A stretch of 64,000 nucleotides of DNA from Ehretia macrophylla (Eukaryota; Streptophyta; Magnoliopsida; Boraginales; Ehretiaceae): NCBI GenBank assembly GCA_037974665.1, contig CM075773.1, positions 30,039,853-30,103,852 of the forward strand. Reading direction: 5' to 3'. The position numbers and the translations under genes were made by a program. Numbering within the stretch: the first letter of the stretch is position 1; each line of letters begins with the position of its first letter. This document shows, piece by piece, positions 1 through 12,605 of this stretch. The notes beneath the pieces were generated by a model. The model did no database searches. It saw only the letters and a list, made by a program, of their open reading frames with translations, and was not told the DNA's origin.

Positions 1-1111
1 AATAAAAGTGACTGAAAACTGATGAAAACGTTTGATTTTGGGCTCTAAAAATAGGCACAGCCGACCAGGCTTGGTGCCCATGTTGTAGAGCTCTCGGAGA
101 GCTTTCCAACGGTATGATGTGCGTCGCATAACTCCTTATGGATCAAAAGTTATAGGCACCGGAGCGACGGATACCTGGTCAGAAGGCCCACGCCTTCTGT
201 TTGCGGGCCCATCCTCTACGCGAAGTAAAGTTGTCTTACCCAAGGTGCTGTGGGATTCAGTAATAGAAATGTGATGGATTAGGTTGTCATCCTTCTCGCG
301 GCCCACGACGTACGATCCGGGACAGAAAAATAGGGCAAAAGAAGAAAAGTATCCCGAAACTGATGAAAGCGTTCAATATTGGACTCCAAAAATTGTGGCA
401 TCCGAGCAGGCTTTGTGGCCCCATCGTACAGCTCCCGGAGAGCTTTCCAACGGTATGCTATGCGCCGTGTAACTCCTTACGGATCTAAACTTATGGGCAC
501 TAGAGCGACAAATACTTAGTCACAGGCCCCACACCCTCTGTTTACGGGCTCAGCCTCTGCGTTAAGTGAAGTTGTCTTGCCCAAGGTGTCGTGTGGTTCG
601 GTAATAGAAATGTGATGGATTAGGTTGTTGTCCTTTTCGCGGCTCACGACGTATGATCCGGGACAGAAAAACAGCGCAAAAGAAGAAAAGTGTCACGAAA
701 TTGATGAAAACGTTCAATTTTAGACTCCAAAAATAGTGGCAGCAGAGCAGGCTAGGTGCCCCCATTGTAGAGCTCTCAAAGAGCTTTCTAACGGTATGTT
801 GTACGCCGCGTAACTCCTTACGGATCAAAAGTTATGGGCACCGGAGCGATGGAGACCTGGTCATAAGCCCCAATGCCCTTTGTTTGCGGGCCTAGGCTCT
901 ACGTGAAGTGAAGTTTTCTTGCCTAAGGTGGTATGGGATTTGGTAATAGAAATGTGTTGGATTAGGTTCTAGTCCTTTTCGTGGCTCACAACGTACGATC
1001 CAGGACGGAAAAATAGCGCAAAAGAAGAAAAGTGTCCAGAAACTGATGAAAACATTTGATTTTGTGCTACAAAAAAGGTACAGTCGAGTAGGCTTGTTGT
1101 CCCCATTGTAG

Positions 1112-1126
1112 AGCTCTCGGAGAGCT
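1112..1126. other. Conserved dyad in each satellite monomer
   Basis: AGCTCTCGGAGAGCT is a perfect 7-bp inverted repeat around one central base. It recurs once per monomer in most copies, with the central base G or A (AGCTCTCAGAGAGCT), so the symmetry survives the commonest substitution. It sits just before the well conserved TTCCAACGGTATG. Such symmetry could be a binding site for a dimeric protein or a hairpin in satellite transcripts; neither is shown by sequence. Confidence 0.7.
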
Positions 1127-1504
1127 TTCCAACGGTATGCAGTACGCCGCGCAACTCCTTACGGATCAAAAGTTATTGGCACGGGAGCGACGGTTACCTG
1201 GTCATAAACCCCACACCCTCTGTTTGCGGGCCCGGCCTCTACGTGAAGTGAAGTTGTCTTGCCCAAGATACCGTGTGATTCGGTAATTGAAATGTGATGG
1301 ATTAGGTTGTCCTTTTTTTCGCAGGTCACAACGTACGATCCGGGATGAAAAAATAACGCAAAAGAAGAAAAGTATCCTGAAACTGATGAAAACGTTCAAT
1401 TTTGGGCTTTGAAAATAGGCGCAGCCGAGTAGGATTGGTGCCCACATCGTAGAGGTCTCGGAGAGCTTTCCAACGGTATGTTGTGCGCCGCATAGCTCCT
1501 TAGG

Positions 1505-1844
1505 GATCAATAGTTATAGGCACCGGAGCGACGGATACCTGGTCACAAGCCCACGCCCTCTGTTTGTGAGCCCAACCACTACGTGAACTGAAGTTTTCTT
1601 GCCCAAGGTGCCGTGGGCTTTGGTAATAAAAATGTGATGGATTAGGTTGTCGTCCTTTTCGCGGCTCACGACTTACGATCCGGTACAGAAAAATAGCGCA
1701 AAAGAGAAAAAGTGTCCTGAAACTAATGAAAACGTTCAATTTTGGACTCCAAAAATAGTGGTAGCCAAGCAGGCATGGTGCCCCCGTCGTAGAGAACTCG
1801 GAGAGCTCTCCAACGATATACTATGCGCCGCATAACTCCTTACG
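1505..1844 (+). repeat. Representative satellite monomer
   Basis: One repeat unit chosen as a reference phase, starting at the GATC of the anchor and ending before the next anchor. It contains all conserved blocks in the usual order. The length of 340 bp is close to two plant nucleosome repeats, a size class common among plant satellites. Because 341 is not a multiple of three, an open frame cannot stay in register from one monomer to the next. Confidence 0.9.
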
Positions 1845-4800
1845 GATCAAAAGTTATAGGCACCGGAGCAACGGATACCTGGTCACAAGCCCCACGCCCT
1901 CTATTTGCCGGCCCAGCCTCTTCGTGAAGTGAGTTGTCTTGCCCAAGGTGCAGTGGAATTCGGTAATAGAAATGTGGTGGATTAGGTTGTCGTCCTTTTC
2001 ACGGCTCAAGACGTAAGATACGAGATGAAAAAATAGTGCAAAAGAAGAAAAGTGACCTGAAACTAATGAAAACGTTCAGTTTTGGTTACCGAAAACAGGC
2101 GCAGCTTAGCAAGCTTGGTGCCCCCGTCGTAGAGCTCTCATATAGCTTTCCAACGGTATGCTGTGCGCCGTGTAACTCCTTACGGATCAAAAGTTATGAG
2201 CACCGGAGAGACAGATACCTGGTCATAAGCCCCACGCCCTCTGTTTGCGGGCCCAGCCTCTACGTGAAGTGAAGTTGTCTTGGCCAAGGTACCGTGTGAT
2301 TCGGTAATAGAAATATGATAGATTAGGTTGCCGTCTTTTTTGCGGTTCACGAAGTACGATCCGGGATGGAAAAATAACGCCAAAGAAGAAAAGTTTCCAA
2401 AAACTGATGAAAACGTTAGATTTTGGGCTTCAAAAATAGGCGCAGCCGAGCAGGCTTGATGCCGTCATTGTAGAGCTCTCAGATAGCTTTCTAAAGGTAT
2501 GCCGTGCACCGTGTAACTCCTCACGGATCCAAAGTTATGGGCACCGGATGGACGGATACCTGGTCACAAGCCCCACGCCCTCTGTTTGCGGGCCCAGCCT
2601 CTACGTGAAGTGAAATTGATTTGACCAAGATGCCGTGTTATTCGGTAATAGAAATGTGATGGATTAGGTTGTCATCATTTTCGTGGCTCACAACGTAAGA
2701 TCTGGAACATAAAAACAGCGCAAAAGAAGAAAAGTGTCCCGAAATTGATGAAAACGTTTGATTTTGGGCTCTAAAAATAGGCACAGCCGACCAGGCTTGG
2801 TGCCCATGTTGTAGAGCTCTCGGAGAGCTTTCCAACGGTATGCTTTGTGCCGCATAATTCCTTATGGATCAAAAGTTATAGGCACTGGAGCGACGGGTAC
2901 CTGGTCACAAGCCCCACGCCCCCTGTTTGCGGGCCCAGCCTCTACGTGAAGTGAAGTTGTCTTGCCCAAGGTGCCGTAGGATTTGGTAAAATAAATGTGA
3001 TGGATTAGGTTGTCGTTCTCTTCGCGGCTCACGACGTACGATCTGGGACAGAAAAATATCACAAAAGAAGAAAAGTGTTCCGAAACTGTTGAAAACGTTG
3101 GATTTTGTACTCCGAAAATAGCAGCAGCCAAGCATGCTTGGTGCCCCCGTCGTAGACCTCTCGGAGAGCTTTCCAACGGTATGCTGTGCGCCACGTAACT
3201 CTTTACAGATCAATAGTTATAGGCACCGAAGCGACGGATACCTGGTCACAAGCCCCACGCCATCTGTTTGCGGTCCCAGCGTATACGTGAAGTGAAGTTG
3301 TCTTGCCCACGGTGCCGTTGGATTCGGTAATTGAAATGTGACGGATTAGGTTGCCGTCCCTTTTGCGGCTCAAGACATATGATCCAGGACGGAAAAACAG
3401 CGTAAAATAAGAAAAGCATCCCGAAAATGATGAAAACGTTCAATTTTTGTCACCGAAAATAGGTGCAGCCTAGCAGGCTTGGTGTCCCCGTCGTAGAGCT
3501 CTCGGATAACTTTCTAACGGTATGTTGTGCGCCGTGTAACTCCTTACGGATCAAAAGTTATGGGCTCCGGAGCGACGGATACATGTTCACAAACCCCACG
3601 CCTTCCGTTTGCGGGCCCAGCCTCTACGTGAAGTGAAGTTGTCTTGCATAAGGTGCCGTGTGATTCGGTAATAGAAATGTGATGGATTAGGTTGTCGTCC
3701 TTTTCGCGGCTCACGGCGTACGATCCGGGATTAAAAAACAGCACAAAAGAAGAAAAATGTCTCAAAACTTATAAAAATGTTCGATTTTTGGGTCCAAAAA
3801 CAGGCGCAACCGAGAAAGCTAGGTACCCCCATCTTACAGCTCTCAGAGTACTTTCCAATGGTATGTTGTGCGCTGCGTAACTCCTTACGAATCAAAAGTT
3901 ATAGGCACCGGAGCGACGGATACCTAGTCACAATACCTACGCCCTCTGTTTGCGGACCCAAACTCTACATGAAGTGAAGTTATCTTGCCCAAGTTGCCAA
4001 GTGATTCGGTAATAGAAATGTGATGGATTAGGTTGTCATCCTTTTCGCGGCGCACGACGTACGATCTGGGATGGAAAAATAGCGTAAAAGAAGAATAGTG
4101 TCCTAAAACTTATGAAAATGTTCGATTTTGGGCTCCAAAAACAGGGGCAGCTTAACAGGCTAGGTTCCTCCATTGTAGAGCTCTTAGTGAGCTTTCCAAC
4201 GGTATGCTGTGCGCCGCGTAACTCCTTATAGTTCAAAAGTTATGGGCACCGGAGCGACGGATACCTGGTCACAAACCCCACTCCCTCTATTTGCAGCCCC
4301 AGCCACTACTTGAAGTGAAGGTGTGCTGCCCAAAGTGGCATGGGATTCTTTAATAGAAATGTGATGGATTAGGTTGTTTTCCTTCTCGCGGCTCATGACG
4401 TACGATCCGGGACAGAAAAACAGGGCAAAAGAAGAAAAGTGTCCCGAAACTGATGAAAACATTCGATTTTTGACTCCGAAAATATTGGCAGCCGAGCAGG
4501 CTTAGTGCCCCCATTTTAGAGCTCTTAGAGAGCTTTCCAAAGGTATGCTGTGCGCCGCATAACTCCTTACGGATCTAAAGTTATGGGCACTGAAGCAACG
4601 GATAATTGGTCACAAGCCCCACGCCTTCCGTTTGCGAGCGCAGCCTCTACATTAAGTGAAATTGTCTAGCCCAAAGTGTTGTGTGATTCGGTAATAGAAA
4701 AGTGATGGATTAGGTTGTCGTCCTTTTCGCAGCTCACAGTGTACGATTCAGGACAGAAAAACAGCGCAAAAGAAGAAAAGTGTCCCAAAACTGATGAAAA

Positions 4801-7652
4801 TGTTCAATTTTGGACTCTGAAAATAGTGGCAGCCAATCAGGCTTGTTGCTGTCATCGTAGAACTCTCAGAGTGCTTTCCAACGGTATGTTGTGCACAGCG
4901 TAACTCCTTACGGATCAGAAGTTATGGGAACCAAAGCGACGGATAGTTGGCCATACGCCCCATGTCCTCTGTTTGCGTACCCAGCCTCTACGTGAAGTGA
5001 AGTTGTTTTGCCAAGGTGCCGTGTGGTTTAGTAATAGAAATGTGATGAATTATGTTATCGTCCCTTTCGCGTCTCACGACGTACGATCCGGTACAGAAAA
5101 ACAGCGCAAAAAAAAGAAAAGTGTCCCGAAACTGATGAAAACATTCGATTTTGTGCTCCGAAAATAGGCACAACCGAGCAGGCATGGTGCCCCCGTCGTA
5201 GAGTTCTCAGACATCTTTCTATTGGTATGTTGTGTGTCGCGTAACTCCTTACAAATCCAAAGTTATGGGCACCGGAGCGACGGATACCTAGTCACAAGCC
5301 CCAAGCCCTCTGTTTGTGCACCCAGCCTCTACGTTAAGTGAAGTTGTCTTGCAGAAGGTGCCATGGGATTTGGTAATAGAAATGTGATGGATTAGGCTGT
5401 CGTCCTTTTCGAGGCTCACGACGTACGATCCAGGACGAGAAAACAGAGCAAAAGAAGAAAAGTGTCCCAAAACTGATGAAAACGTTCGATTTTGGGCACA
5501 TAAAATAGGTGCAGCCGAGCAGTATTACTGCCCCTATCGTAGAGCTCTCGGAGAGCATTCCAATGGTATGCTCTGCGCCATGTAACTCCTTATGGATCAA
5601 AAGTTATGGGCACCGGAGTGATGGATACCTGGTCATAAGCCCCACACCCTCGGTTTACGGGCCCAACCTCTACATGAAGTGTGGTTGTCTTGTCCAAGCT
5701 GCAGTGGGATTCGGTAATAGAAATCTGAAGGATTAGGCTGTCATCCTTTTCGCGATTCATGACGTACGATCCGGGATGATAAAACAACGAAAATGAAGAA
5801 AAGTATCCCAAATCTTATGAAAATGTTCGATTTTGGCATCCAAAAACAAGAACAACCGAGTAGGCTAGGTACCCCCATCGTAGAGCTCTCAGAGTGCTTT
5901 CCAACGGTATACTGTGCGCCGCATAACTTCTTACGGATCAAATGTTATGGGCACCGAAGCGACGGATACTTGGTCACAAGCCCCACGCCCTCTGTTTGCG
6001 GGTCCAGCCTCTACGTGAAGTGAAGTTGTCTTGCCCAAGGTGCCATGTGATTCGGTAATAGAAATGTGATTGATTAGGTTACCATCCTTTTCGCAGCTCA
6101 CGACGTACGATTCGGGACAAAAAATAGCATAAAAGAATAAAAGTATCCCAAAACTTATGAAAATATTCGATTTTGGGCTCCAAAAATAGGGGCAGCCAAG
6201 TAGGCTAGGTGTCCCTATCGTAGAGCTCTCAGAGAGCTTTCCAATAGTATGCTATGCGCTGCGTAACTCCTTACAGATCAAAAGTTATGAGCACCGGAGC
6301 GGCGGATACCTGGTCACAAGCCCTACGCCCTCTGTTTGCATCCCCAGCCTCTACGTGAAGTGAAGTTGTCTTGCCCAATGTGCCATGGGATTCGGCAATA
6401 GAGATGTGATGGATTAGGATGTCGTCCTTTTCGTGGCTCATGACATACGATCCGGGACAAAAAAACAGTGCAAAAGAAGAAATGTGACCCGAAACTGATG
6501 AAAACGTTCGATTTTGGACTCCAAAAATAGTGGCAGCTAAGCAGGCTAGGTGCCCCCATCGAAGAGCTCTCAGAGAGCTTTCCAACGGTATGCCGTGCGC
6601 CGCGTAACTCCTCACGGATCCAAAGTTATGGGCACCAAAGCGACGGATAATTGGTCACAAGCCCCACTCCTTCCGTTTGCGGGCGCAGCCTCTACGTTAA
6701 GTGAAGTTGTCTTGCCCAAGGTGCCGTGGGATTCGGTAATGGAAATGTGATGGATTAGGTTGTCGTCCTTTTGGCAGCTCACGACGTACGATCCGGGATG
6801 AAAAAACAGCGCAAAAGAAGAAAAGTGTCTTGAAACTGATGAAAATGTTCAATTTTAGGCTCCGAAAATAGTAGCTACCGAGCATGCTAGTTGCCCACAT
6901 CGTAGAGCTCTCAGAGAGCTTTCCAACGGTATGATGTACGCCGCGTAACTCCTTACGGATCAAAAGTTATGGGCACTAGAGCGACGGATACCTGGTCATA
7001 GGCCGCACGTCCTTTGTTTGCGGGCCCAGCCTCTATGTGAAGTGAAGTTGTCTTGCCAAGGTGCCGCTTGATTTAGTAATAGAAATGTGATGAATTAGGT
7101 TATCATCATTTTCGCGGCTCACGACGTACGATCCGGTACAGAAAAACAGCGCAAAAAAGAGAAGTGTCCCGAAACTGATAAAAACATTCGATTTTGTGCT
7201 CCGAAAATAGGTACAGCCGAGCAGGCATGGTGCCTCTGTCGTAGAGTTCTCAAAGAGTTTTCCAACAGTATGCTGTGCGCCGCGTAACACCTTACGGATC
7301 CAAAGTTATAGGCACCGGAGCGACGGATACCTAGTCACAAGCCCCGAGCACTCTGTTTGCGGGCCCAGTCTCTACGTTAACTGAAGTTGTCTTGCAAAAG
7401 GTGCCATGGGATTCGGTAATAGAAATGTGATGGATTAGGTTGTCGTCCTTTTCGCGGCTCACGACATACGATATGGGATAGAAAAACAACGCAAAAGAAG
7501 AAAAGTGTCCTGAAACTGGTGAAAACGTTCAATTTTGGACCCCAAAAATATTGGCAACCGAGCAAGCTTGTGCCCCCGTCGTAGAGCTCTCGGAGAGCTT
7601 TCCAACAGTATGCTATACGCCACGTAACTCCTTACGGATCAAAAGTTATAGG

Positions 7653-7680
7653 CACCGGAGCAATTGCAAGCCCTACGCCC
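7653..7680 (+). repeat. Small deletion in a satellite monomer
   Basis: The sequence runs GCACCGGAGCAATTGCAAGCC, where neighbours have GGAGCGACGGATACCTGGTCACAAGCC split over the same place. About 15 bp around the GATACCTGG block are missing. The loss accounts for the 2030-bp rather than 2045-bp HOR spacing across this point. Confidence 0.8.
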
Positions 7681-9667
7681 TCAGTTTGCGGGCCTAGCCT
7701 CTACGTGAAGTGAAGTTGTCTTGCCCAAGCTGTAGTGGGATTCGGTAATAGAAATATGAAGGATTAGGTTATCATCATTTTCGCGGCTCACGACATACGA
7801 TATGGAACTAAAAAACAGCTCAAAAGAAGAAAAGTATCCCAAAACTTATAAAAATATTCGATTTTGGGGTCCAAAAACAAGCGCAACCGAGTAGGCTAGG
7901 TACCCATTCGAAGAGCTCTCAGGGTGCTTTCCAACGGTATGCTGTGCGCCGCATAACTTCTTACGAATCAAATGTTATGGGCACCGGAGTGACGGATACC
8001 TGATCATAAGCCCCACGCCCTTTGTTTGCAGGCCCAGCCTCTACGTGAAGTGAAGTTGACTTGCCCAAGGTGTCGTGTGATTCAGTAATAGAAATGTGAT
8101 GGATTGGGTTGTCTTCCTTTTCGCGGCTCACGACGTACGATCCGGGACTGAAAAACAGCGTAAATGAATAATAGTGTCCCAAAACTTATAAAAATGTTCG
8201 ATTTTGGGCTCCAAAATAGGGGCAGCCAAGCAGGCTATTTTCCCCTATTGTAGAGCTCCCAGAGAGCTTTCCAATGGTATGCTGTGCGCCGCGTAACGCC
8301 TTACAGATCAAAAGTTATGAGCACCGGAGTGACGGATACCTGGTCATAAGCCCTACGCCCTCTGTTTGCGGCCCCAACCATTACTTGAAGTGAAGTTGTC
8401 TTGCCCAAGGTGTCATGGGATTCGGTAATAGAAATGTGATGGATTAGGTTGTTGTCCTTTTTGCGGCTCATGACATACGATACGGGACTGAAACACAGCA
8501 CAAAAGAAGAAAAGTATCCCGAAACTGATGAAAATATTCGATTTTAGACACCAAAAATAGTGGCAGTCGAACAGGCTTGGTGCCCCCGTCGTAGAGCTCT
8601 TGGAGAGCTTTCCAACGGTTTGCTGTGCGTCGCGTAACTCCTTACGGATCCAAAGTTATGGACACCAAAGCGACGGATAACTGGTCACAGGCCCCACACC
8701 CTCTGTTTACGGGCTCAGCCTCTGCGTTAAGTGAAGTTGTCTTGCCCAAGGTGTCGTGTGGTTCGGTAATAGAAATGTGATGGATTAGGTTGTTGTCCTT
8801 TTCGCGGCTCACGACGTATGATCCGGGACAGAAAAACAGCGCAAAAGAATAAAAATGTCCCAAAAATGATGAAAATGTTCAATTTTGGACTCCAAAAATA
8901 GTGGCAGCTGAGCAAGCTAGTTCCTCCCATCGTAGAGCTCCCAAAGAGCTTTTCAACGGTATACTGTGGGCCGCGTAACTCCTTATGAATCAAAAGTTAT
9001 GGGCACCGGAGCGACGGATACCTGGTCATAGGCCCCACGCCCTATGTTTGCGGGCCCAGCCTCTACCCGAAGTGAAGTTGTCTTGCCAAGGTACAGTGTG
9101 ATTTAGTAATAGAAATGTGATGAATTAGGTTATCTTCCTTTTCGCGGTTCACGACATACCATCCTGGACAGAAAAATAGTGCAAAAAAAGAAAAGTGTCC
9201 CGAAGCTGATGATAACTTTCAATTTTGTGCTCTGAAAACATGCACAGCTGAGCAGGCATGGTGCCCCCGTTATAGAGCTCTCAGAGAGCATTCCAACGAT
9301 ATACTGTGCGCCGCGTAACACTTTACGGATCAAAAGTTATGGGCACCGGAGCGACGGATACCTAGTCACAAGCCCCACACCCTCGATTTGCGGGCCCAAC
9401 CTCTACGTGAAGTGAAGTTGTCTTGCCTAAGGTGCCGTGGGATTCGGTAATAGAAATGTGATGGATTAGGTTGTCGTCCTTTTCGCGGCTCACGACGTAC
9501 GATACGAGACAGAAAAACAGCGCAAAAGGAGAAAAGTGTCCCGAAACTGGTGAAAACGTTCGATTTTGGACTCCAAAAATAGTGACAACCGAGCAGGCTT
9601 GTCCCCCTGTCGTAGAGCTCTCGGAGAGCATTCCAATGGTATGCTGTACACCGCGTAACTCCTTACG

Positions 9668-9878
9668 GATCAAAAGTTATAGGCACCGGAACGACGGATA
9701 CCTGGTCGCAAGTCCCACGCCCTCTGTTTGTGGGACCAACCTCTAAGTGAAGTGAAGTTGTCTTGCCCAAGCTACAGTGGGATTCGGTATTAGAAATGTG
9801 AAGGATTAGGTTGTCATCCTTTTTACGGCTCTCAGAGTGCTTCACAATGGTATGCTGTGCGCTGCATAACTTCTTACG
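9668..9878 (+). repeat. Truncated satellite monomer (~211 bp)
   Basis: Anchor-to-anchor distance is 211 instead of 341, so about 130 bp are missing. The join is near 9836, where the CpG-rich block (ACGGCTC) passes directly into the dyad block (CTCAGAGTGC). The four bases GCTC occur at both ends of the missing piece in intact monomers, consistent with a microhomology deletion. Confidence 0.88.
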
Positions 9879-11667
9879 GATCAAATGTTTTAGGCACCGG
9901 AGCGACGGATACCTGGTCACCAGCCCCACGCCCTCTGTTTGCGGGCCCAGCCTCTACGTGAAGTGAAGTTGTCTTGCCAAATGTACCGTATGATTCAGTA
10001 ATAGAAATGTGATGGATTAGGTTGTCATCCATTTCGCAGCTCACGACATACGTTCCTTGACGGGAAAACAGCGTAAAAGAAGAAATGTATCCCAAAACTT
10101 ATGAAAATATTTGATTTTGGGCCCCAAAAATAGATGCAGCCTAGCAGGCTAGGTGCCTCAATCGTAGAGCTCTCAGAGTGTTTTCCAACGGTATACTGTG
10201 CGCCGTTTAACTCTTTTCTGATCAAAAGTTATGGGCACCGAAGCGACAGATACCTGGTTACAAGCCCCACGCCCTCTATTTGCGGGCCCAGCCTCTACGT
10301 GAAGTGAAGTTGTCTTGCCCAAGTTGCCGTGGGATTTAGAAATAGAAATGTGGTGGATTAGGTTATCGTCCTTTTCGCGTCTCACGACGTACGATCCGGG
10401 ACAGAAAAGCAGCGCAAAAAAGAAAAGTGTCCCGAAACTGATGAAAATGTTCGATTTTATGCTCCAAAAACAGGCACAGCCGAGTAGGCATGGTGCCACT
10501 GTTGTAGAGCTCTCAGAGAGCTTTCCAAAGGGATGTTGTGCGCCGCGTAACTCCTTACGGATCTAAAGTTATGGGTACCGGAGCGACAGATACCTAGTCA
10601 CAAGCCCCACGTCCTTTATTTGCGGGCCCAGCCTCTACGTTAAGTGAAGTTGTCTTGCCCAAGGTGTCGGGGGATTCGGTAATAGAAATGTGATGGATTA
10701 GATTGTCGTCCTTTTCGCGGCTCATGACATACGATACGGGACAGAAAAATAACGCAAAAGAAGAAAAGCGTCCCAAAACTAAAGAAAACGTTCAATTTTC
10801 GGCTCCGAAAATAGGAGCAGGAGAGCAGGCTGGTTTTCCCTGTCGTAGAGCTCTCAGAGAGCTTTCCAACGGTATGCTGTGCATCGCGTAACTCCTTACG
10901 GATCAAAAGTTATAGGCAAAGGAGCGACGGAGACCTGGTCCCAAGCACCACGCCCTCGGTTTGCGGGCCCAGCCTCTACGTGAAGTGAAGTTGTCTTGCC
11001 CAAGGTGCCGTGAGATTCGGTAATAGAAATGTGATGGATTAGGTTGTCGTCCTTTTCGCGGCTCACGACGTATGATTCGGGACGAAAAAATAGTAGAAAA
11101 GAAGAAAAGTATCCCAAAACTTATAAAAATATTCGATTTTGGGGTCCAAAAACAAGCGCAACCGAGTAGGCTAGGTACCCATTCGAAGAGCTCTCAGGGT
11201 GCTTTCCAACGGTATGCTGTGCGCCGCATAACTTCTTACGAATCAAATGTTATGGGCACCGGAGTGACGTATACCTCGTCACAAGCCCCATGCCATCTGT
11301 TTGCGGGCCTAGGCTCTACGTGAAGTGAAGTTGTCTTGCCCAAGGTGCCATGTGATTCGGTAATAGAAATGTGATAGATTAGGTTGTCGTCCTTTTCGCA
11401 GCTCATGACGTACGATCCGAGACGGAAAAATAGCGTAAAAGAAAAAAAGTGTCCAAAAACTTATGAAAATGTTCGATTTTGGGCTCCAAACATAGATGCA
11501 GCCGAGCAGGTTAGGTGCCCCCATCGTAGAGCTCTCAGAGTGCTATCCAATGGTATGCTGTGCGCCGCGTAACTTTTTACTAATCAAAAGTTATGGGCAC
11601 CGGAGCGACGGATACCTGGTCACAAGCCCCACGCCCTCTGTTTGCGGGCCCAGCCTCTACGTGAAGT

Positions 11668-11672
11668 GAAGT
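11668..11672 (+). repeat. Target-site duplication, left copy (GAAGT)
   Basis: Five bases immediately before the outer LTR start TGTGAGG. The same five bases follow the outer 3' LTR end (GTGTGACA) at 33488-33492. The uninterrupted satellite reads GTGAAGTGAAGTTGTCTTG here, so the target contained one GAAGT at this site that was duplicated. Confidence 0.92.
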
Positions 11673-11693
11673 TGTGAGGCCCAACCCCGAATA

Positions 11694-12131
11694 ACGTGTC
11701 ATACCTCGATTTGTATGCCATAGACCCAGAATTATATGACCGACCTTGGATTACGTGCCCTGTCTTGATTTCCGTGCATGCCTTATCATACGTGCCTTGA
11801 CCTAGAATAGTGTGCCCTAATCCCCGACTGACGTGTGATACCTAGATATACATGCCTTGACCTCGATGTACGTGTATTACCTAGTTTTGTGAACCCCAAC
11901 CTTGAACTGCGTACCTTAACCTAGATATAGAGTCATGCCTTGATTTGTGCGCATTGAATTGAATTACGTGCCTTGCATTGGTTTACGTGCATTCACCTAG
12001 GATTGCGTGCATTAGTCTTGAAGTACGTGCATTAGTCTTGAAGTACATGCCTTAGTCTTAAAGTTCGTGTCTTATCTCGTAGTTCGTGTCTACCTCGTAA
12101 TTTGTGCCATAGACCTAGGAATCCGTGCCAC
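11694..12131 (+). repeat. ~20-bp degenerate ACGTG sub-repeats, outer 5' LTR
   Basis: Some twenty imperfect units of about 19-23 bp, of the type ACGTGCCTTGACCTAGAATT, run through the first 450 bp of the LTR. Each carries an ACGTG or decayed derivative (GCGTG, ATGTG, TCGTG). Homologous blocks start at 15374, 22557 and 29716 in the other LTRs. ACGTG is the core of plant G-box/ABRE-type sites, so the U3-like position could mean a transcription-factor array; this is inference. Confidence 0.8.
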
Positions 12132-12605
12132 CACGTTAATCAAGAAAGAATCCTACACAAAGCACTAGACACTAAAATAATCCTACACAATCCACTAACC
12201 AATATTATATTCCTAGTTCAAATTCTCTACAAACTCCACTAACAATAAACAATTTTAACTACACAAACACCTAAACATTCTTTATTCTTTATTCTCACCC
12301 AAAACCAATGCACCTCAAATTCCACCCTTATTATAATCTATAATGTATTAAATAGAATCTGAAATTTCAAAAATTGCAAGCCCTTGGCCGACCATAACAA
12401 GGCAATAGGACCAAAGTTTGAACAAATTATTTAAACTATGCATGCCTAGACATTATATGACACACACACAAGACACTAAGCATAAAATAATCCCATACAC
12501 CCTACCCCAAGCACCCTTTCTCGGCCAAATCACCCAAGGCATGCTAAAACAATTCAAAAATTCTCAAAGATGACAAAATTTCAGATTGGCAAGGCCCTAA
12601 GGCCA

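Larger units (their letters stand above)
4297..11270 (+). repeat. Six-monomer higher-order repeat, ~2.04 kb
   Basis: Variant-specific markers recur every six monomers. A missing C in GTCTTGCCAAGG together with GTGATGAATTA appears at 5011, 7056 and 9086 (spacings 2045 and 2030). The marker GATAATTGGTCAC or GATAACTGGTCAC occurs at 4601, 6646 and 8676, with the same spacings. The marker CCAAGCTGCAGTGGG (or a one- or two-base variant) plus GTGAAGGATTAG occurs near 5696, 7727 and 9766. The 15-bp shortfall in the second interval matches a small deletion near 7667. A fourth copy starts near 10318 after a shortened interval of about four monomers that includes a truncated one. A longer-range match between 522-690 and 8686-8850 (about 24 monomers) suggests the pattern reaches further left. 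Confidence 0.85.
1..11672 (+). repeat. Left satellite array, ~341-bp monomer, ~34 copies
   Basis: Head-to-tail tandem repeat filling the first 11.7 kb. The anchor GATCAAAAGTTATGGGCACC (or a close variant) recurs at 141, 482, 823, 1164, 1505, 1845 and 2185, giving spacings of 341, 341, 341, 341, 340 and 340. Landmarks of a monomer in order are: GGAGCGACGGATACCTGGTC; CCCCACGCCCTCTGTTTGCG; GAAGTTGTCTTGCCCAAGG; ATAGAAATGTGATGGATTAG; a CpG-rich block around CACGACGTACGATCC; an A-rich stretch GCAAAAGAAGAAAAGTGTCC; and a dyad AGCTCTCGGAGAGCT followed by TTCCAACGGTATG. Neighbouring copies differ by roughly 10-20 percent by eye, mostly substitutions. All copies point the same way. No gene is seen. The family was not recognised. 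Confidence 0.97.

Noticed and set aside
562-11524. Recurring 60-110 codon frames on the minus strand (and 62-codon frames on the plus strand) in the left array
   Set aside because: They repeat with the 341-bp satellite, start and stop at the same repeat positions, differ freely in residues and often shift frame. 341 is not a multiple of three, so no continuous frame exists. No signal, domain or codon constraint is visible.
11673-11677. LTR start placed at 11675 (TGAGG) with a 7-bp duplication GAAGTTG
   Set aside because: Starting at TGTGAGG (11673) gives a perfect 5-bp duplication, the usual size for Gypsy and Copia, and agrees with purine tracts that end exactly before TGTGAGG at 22536 and 29695.
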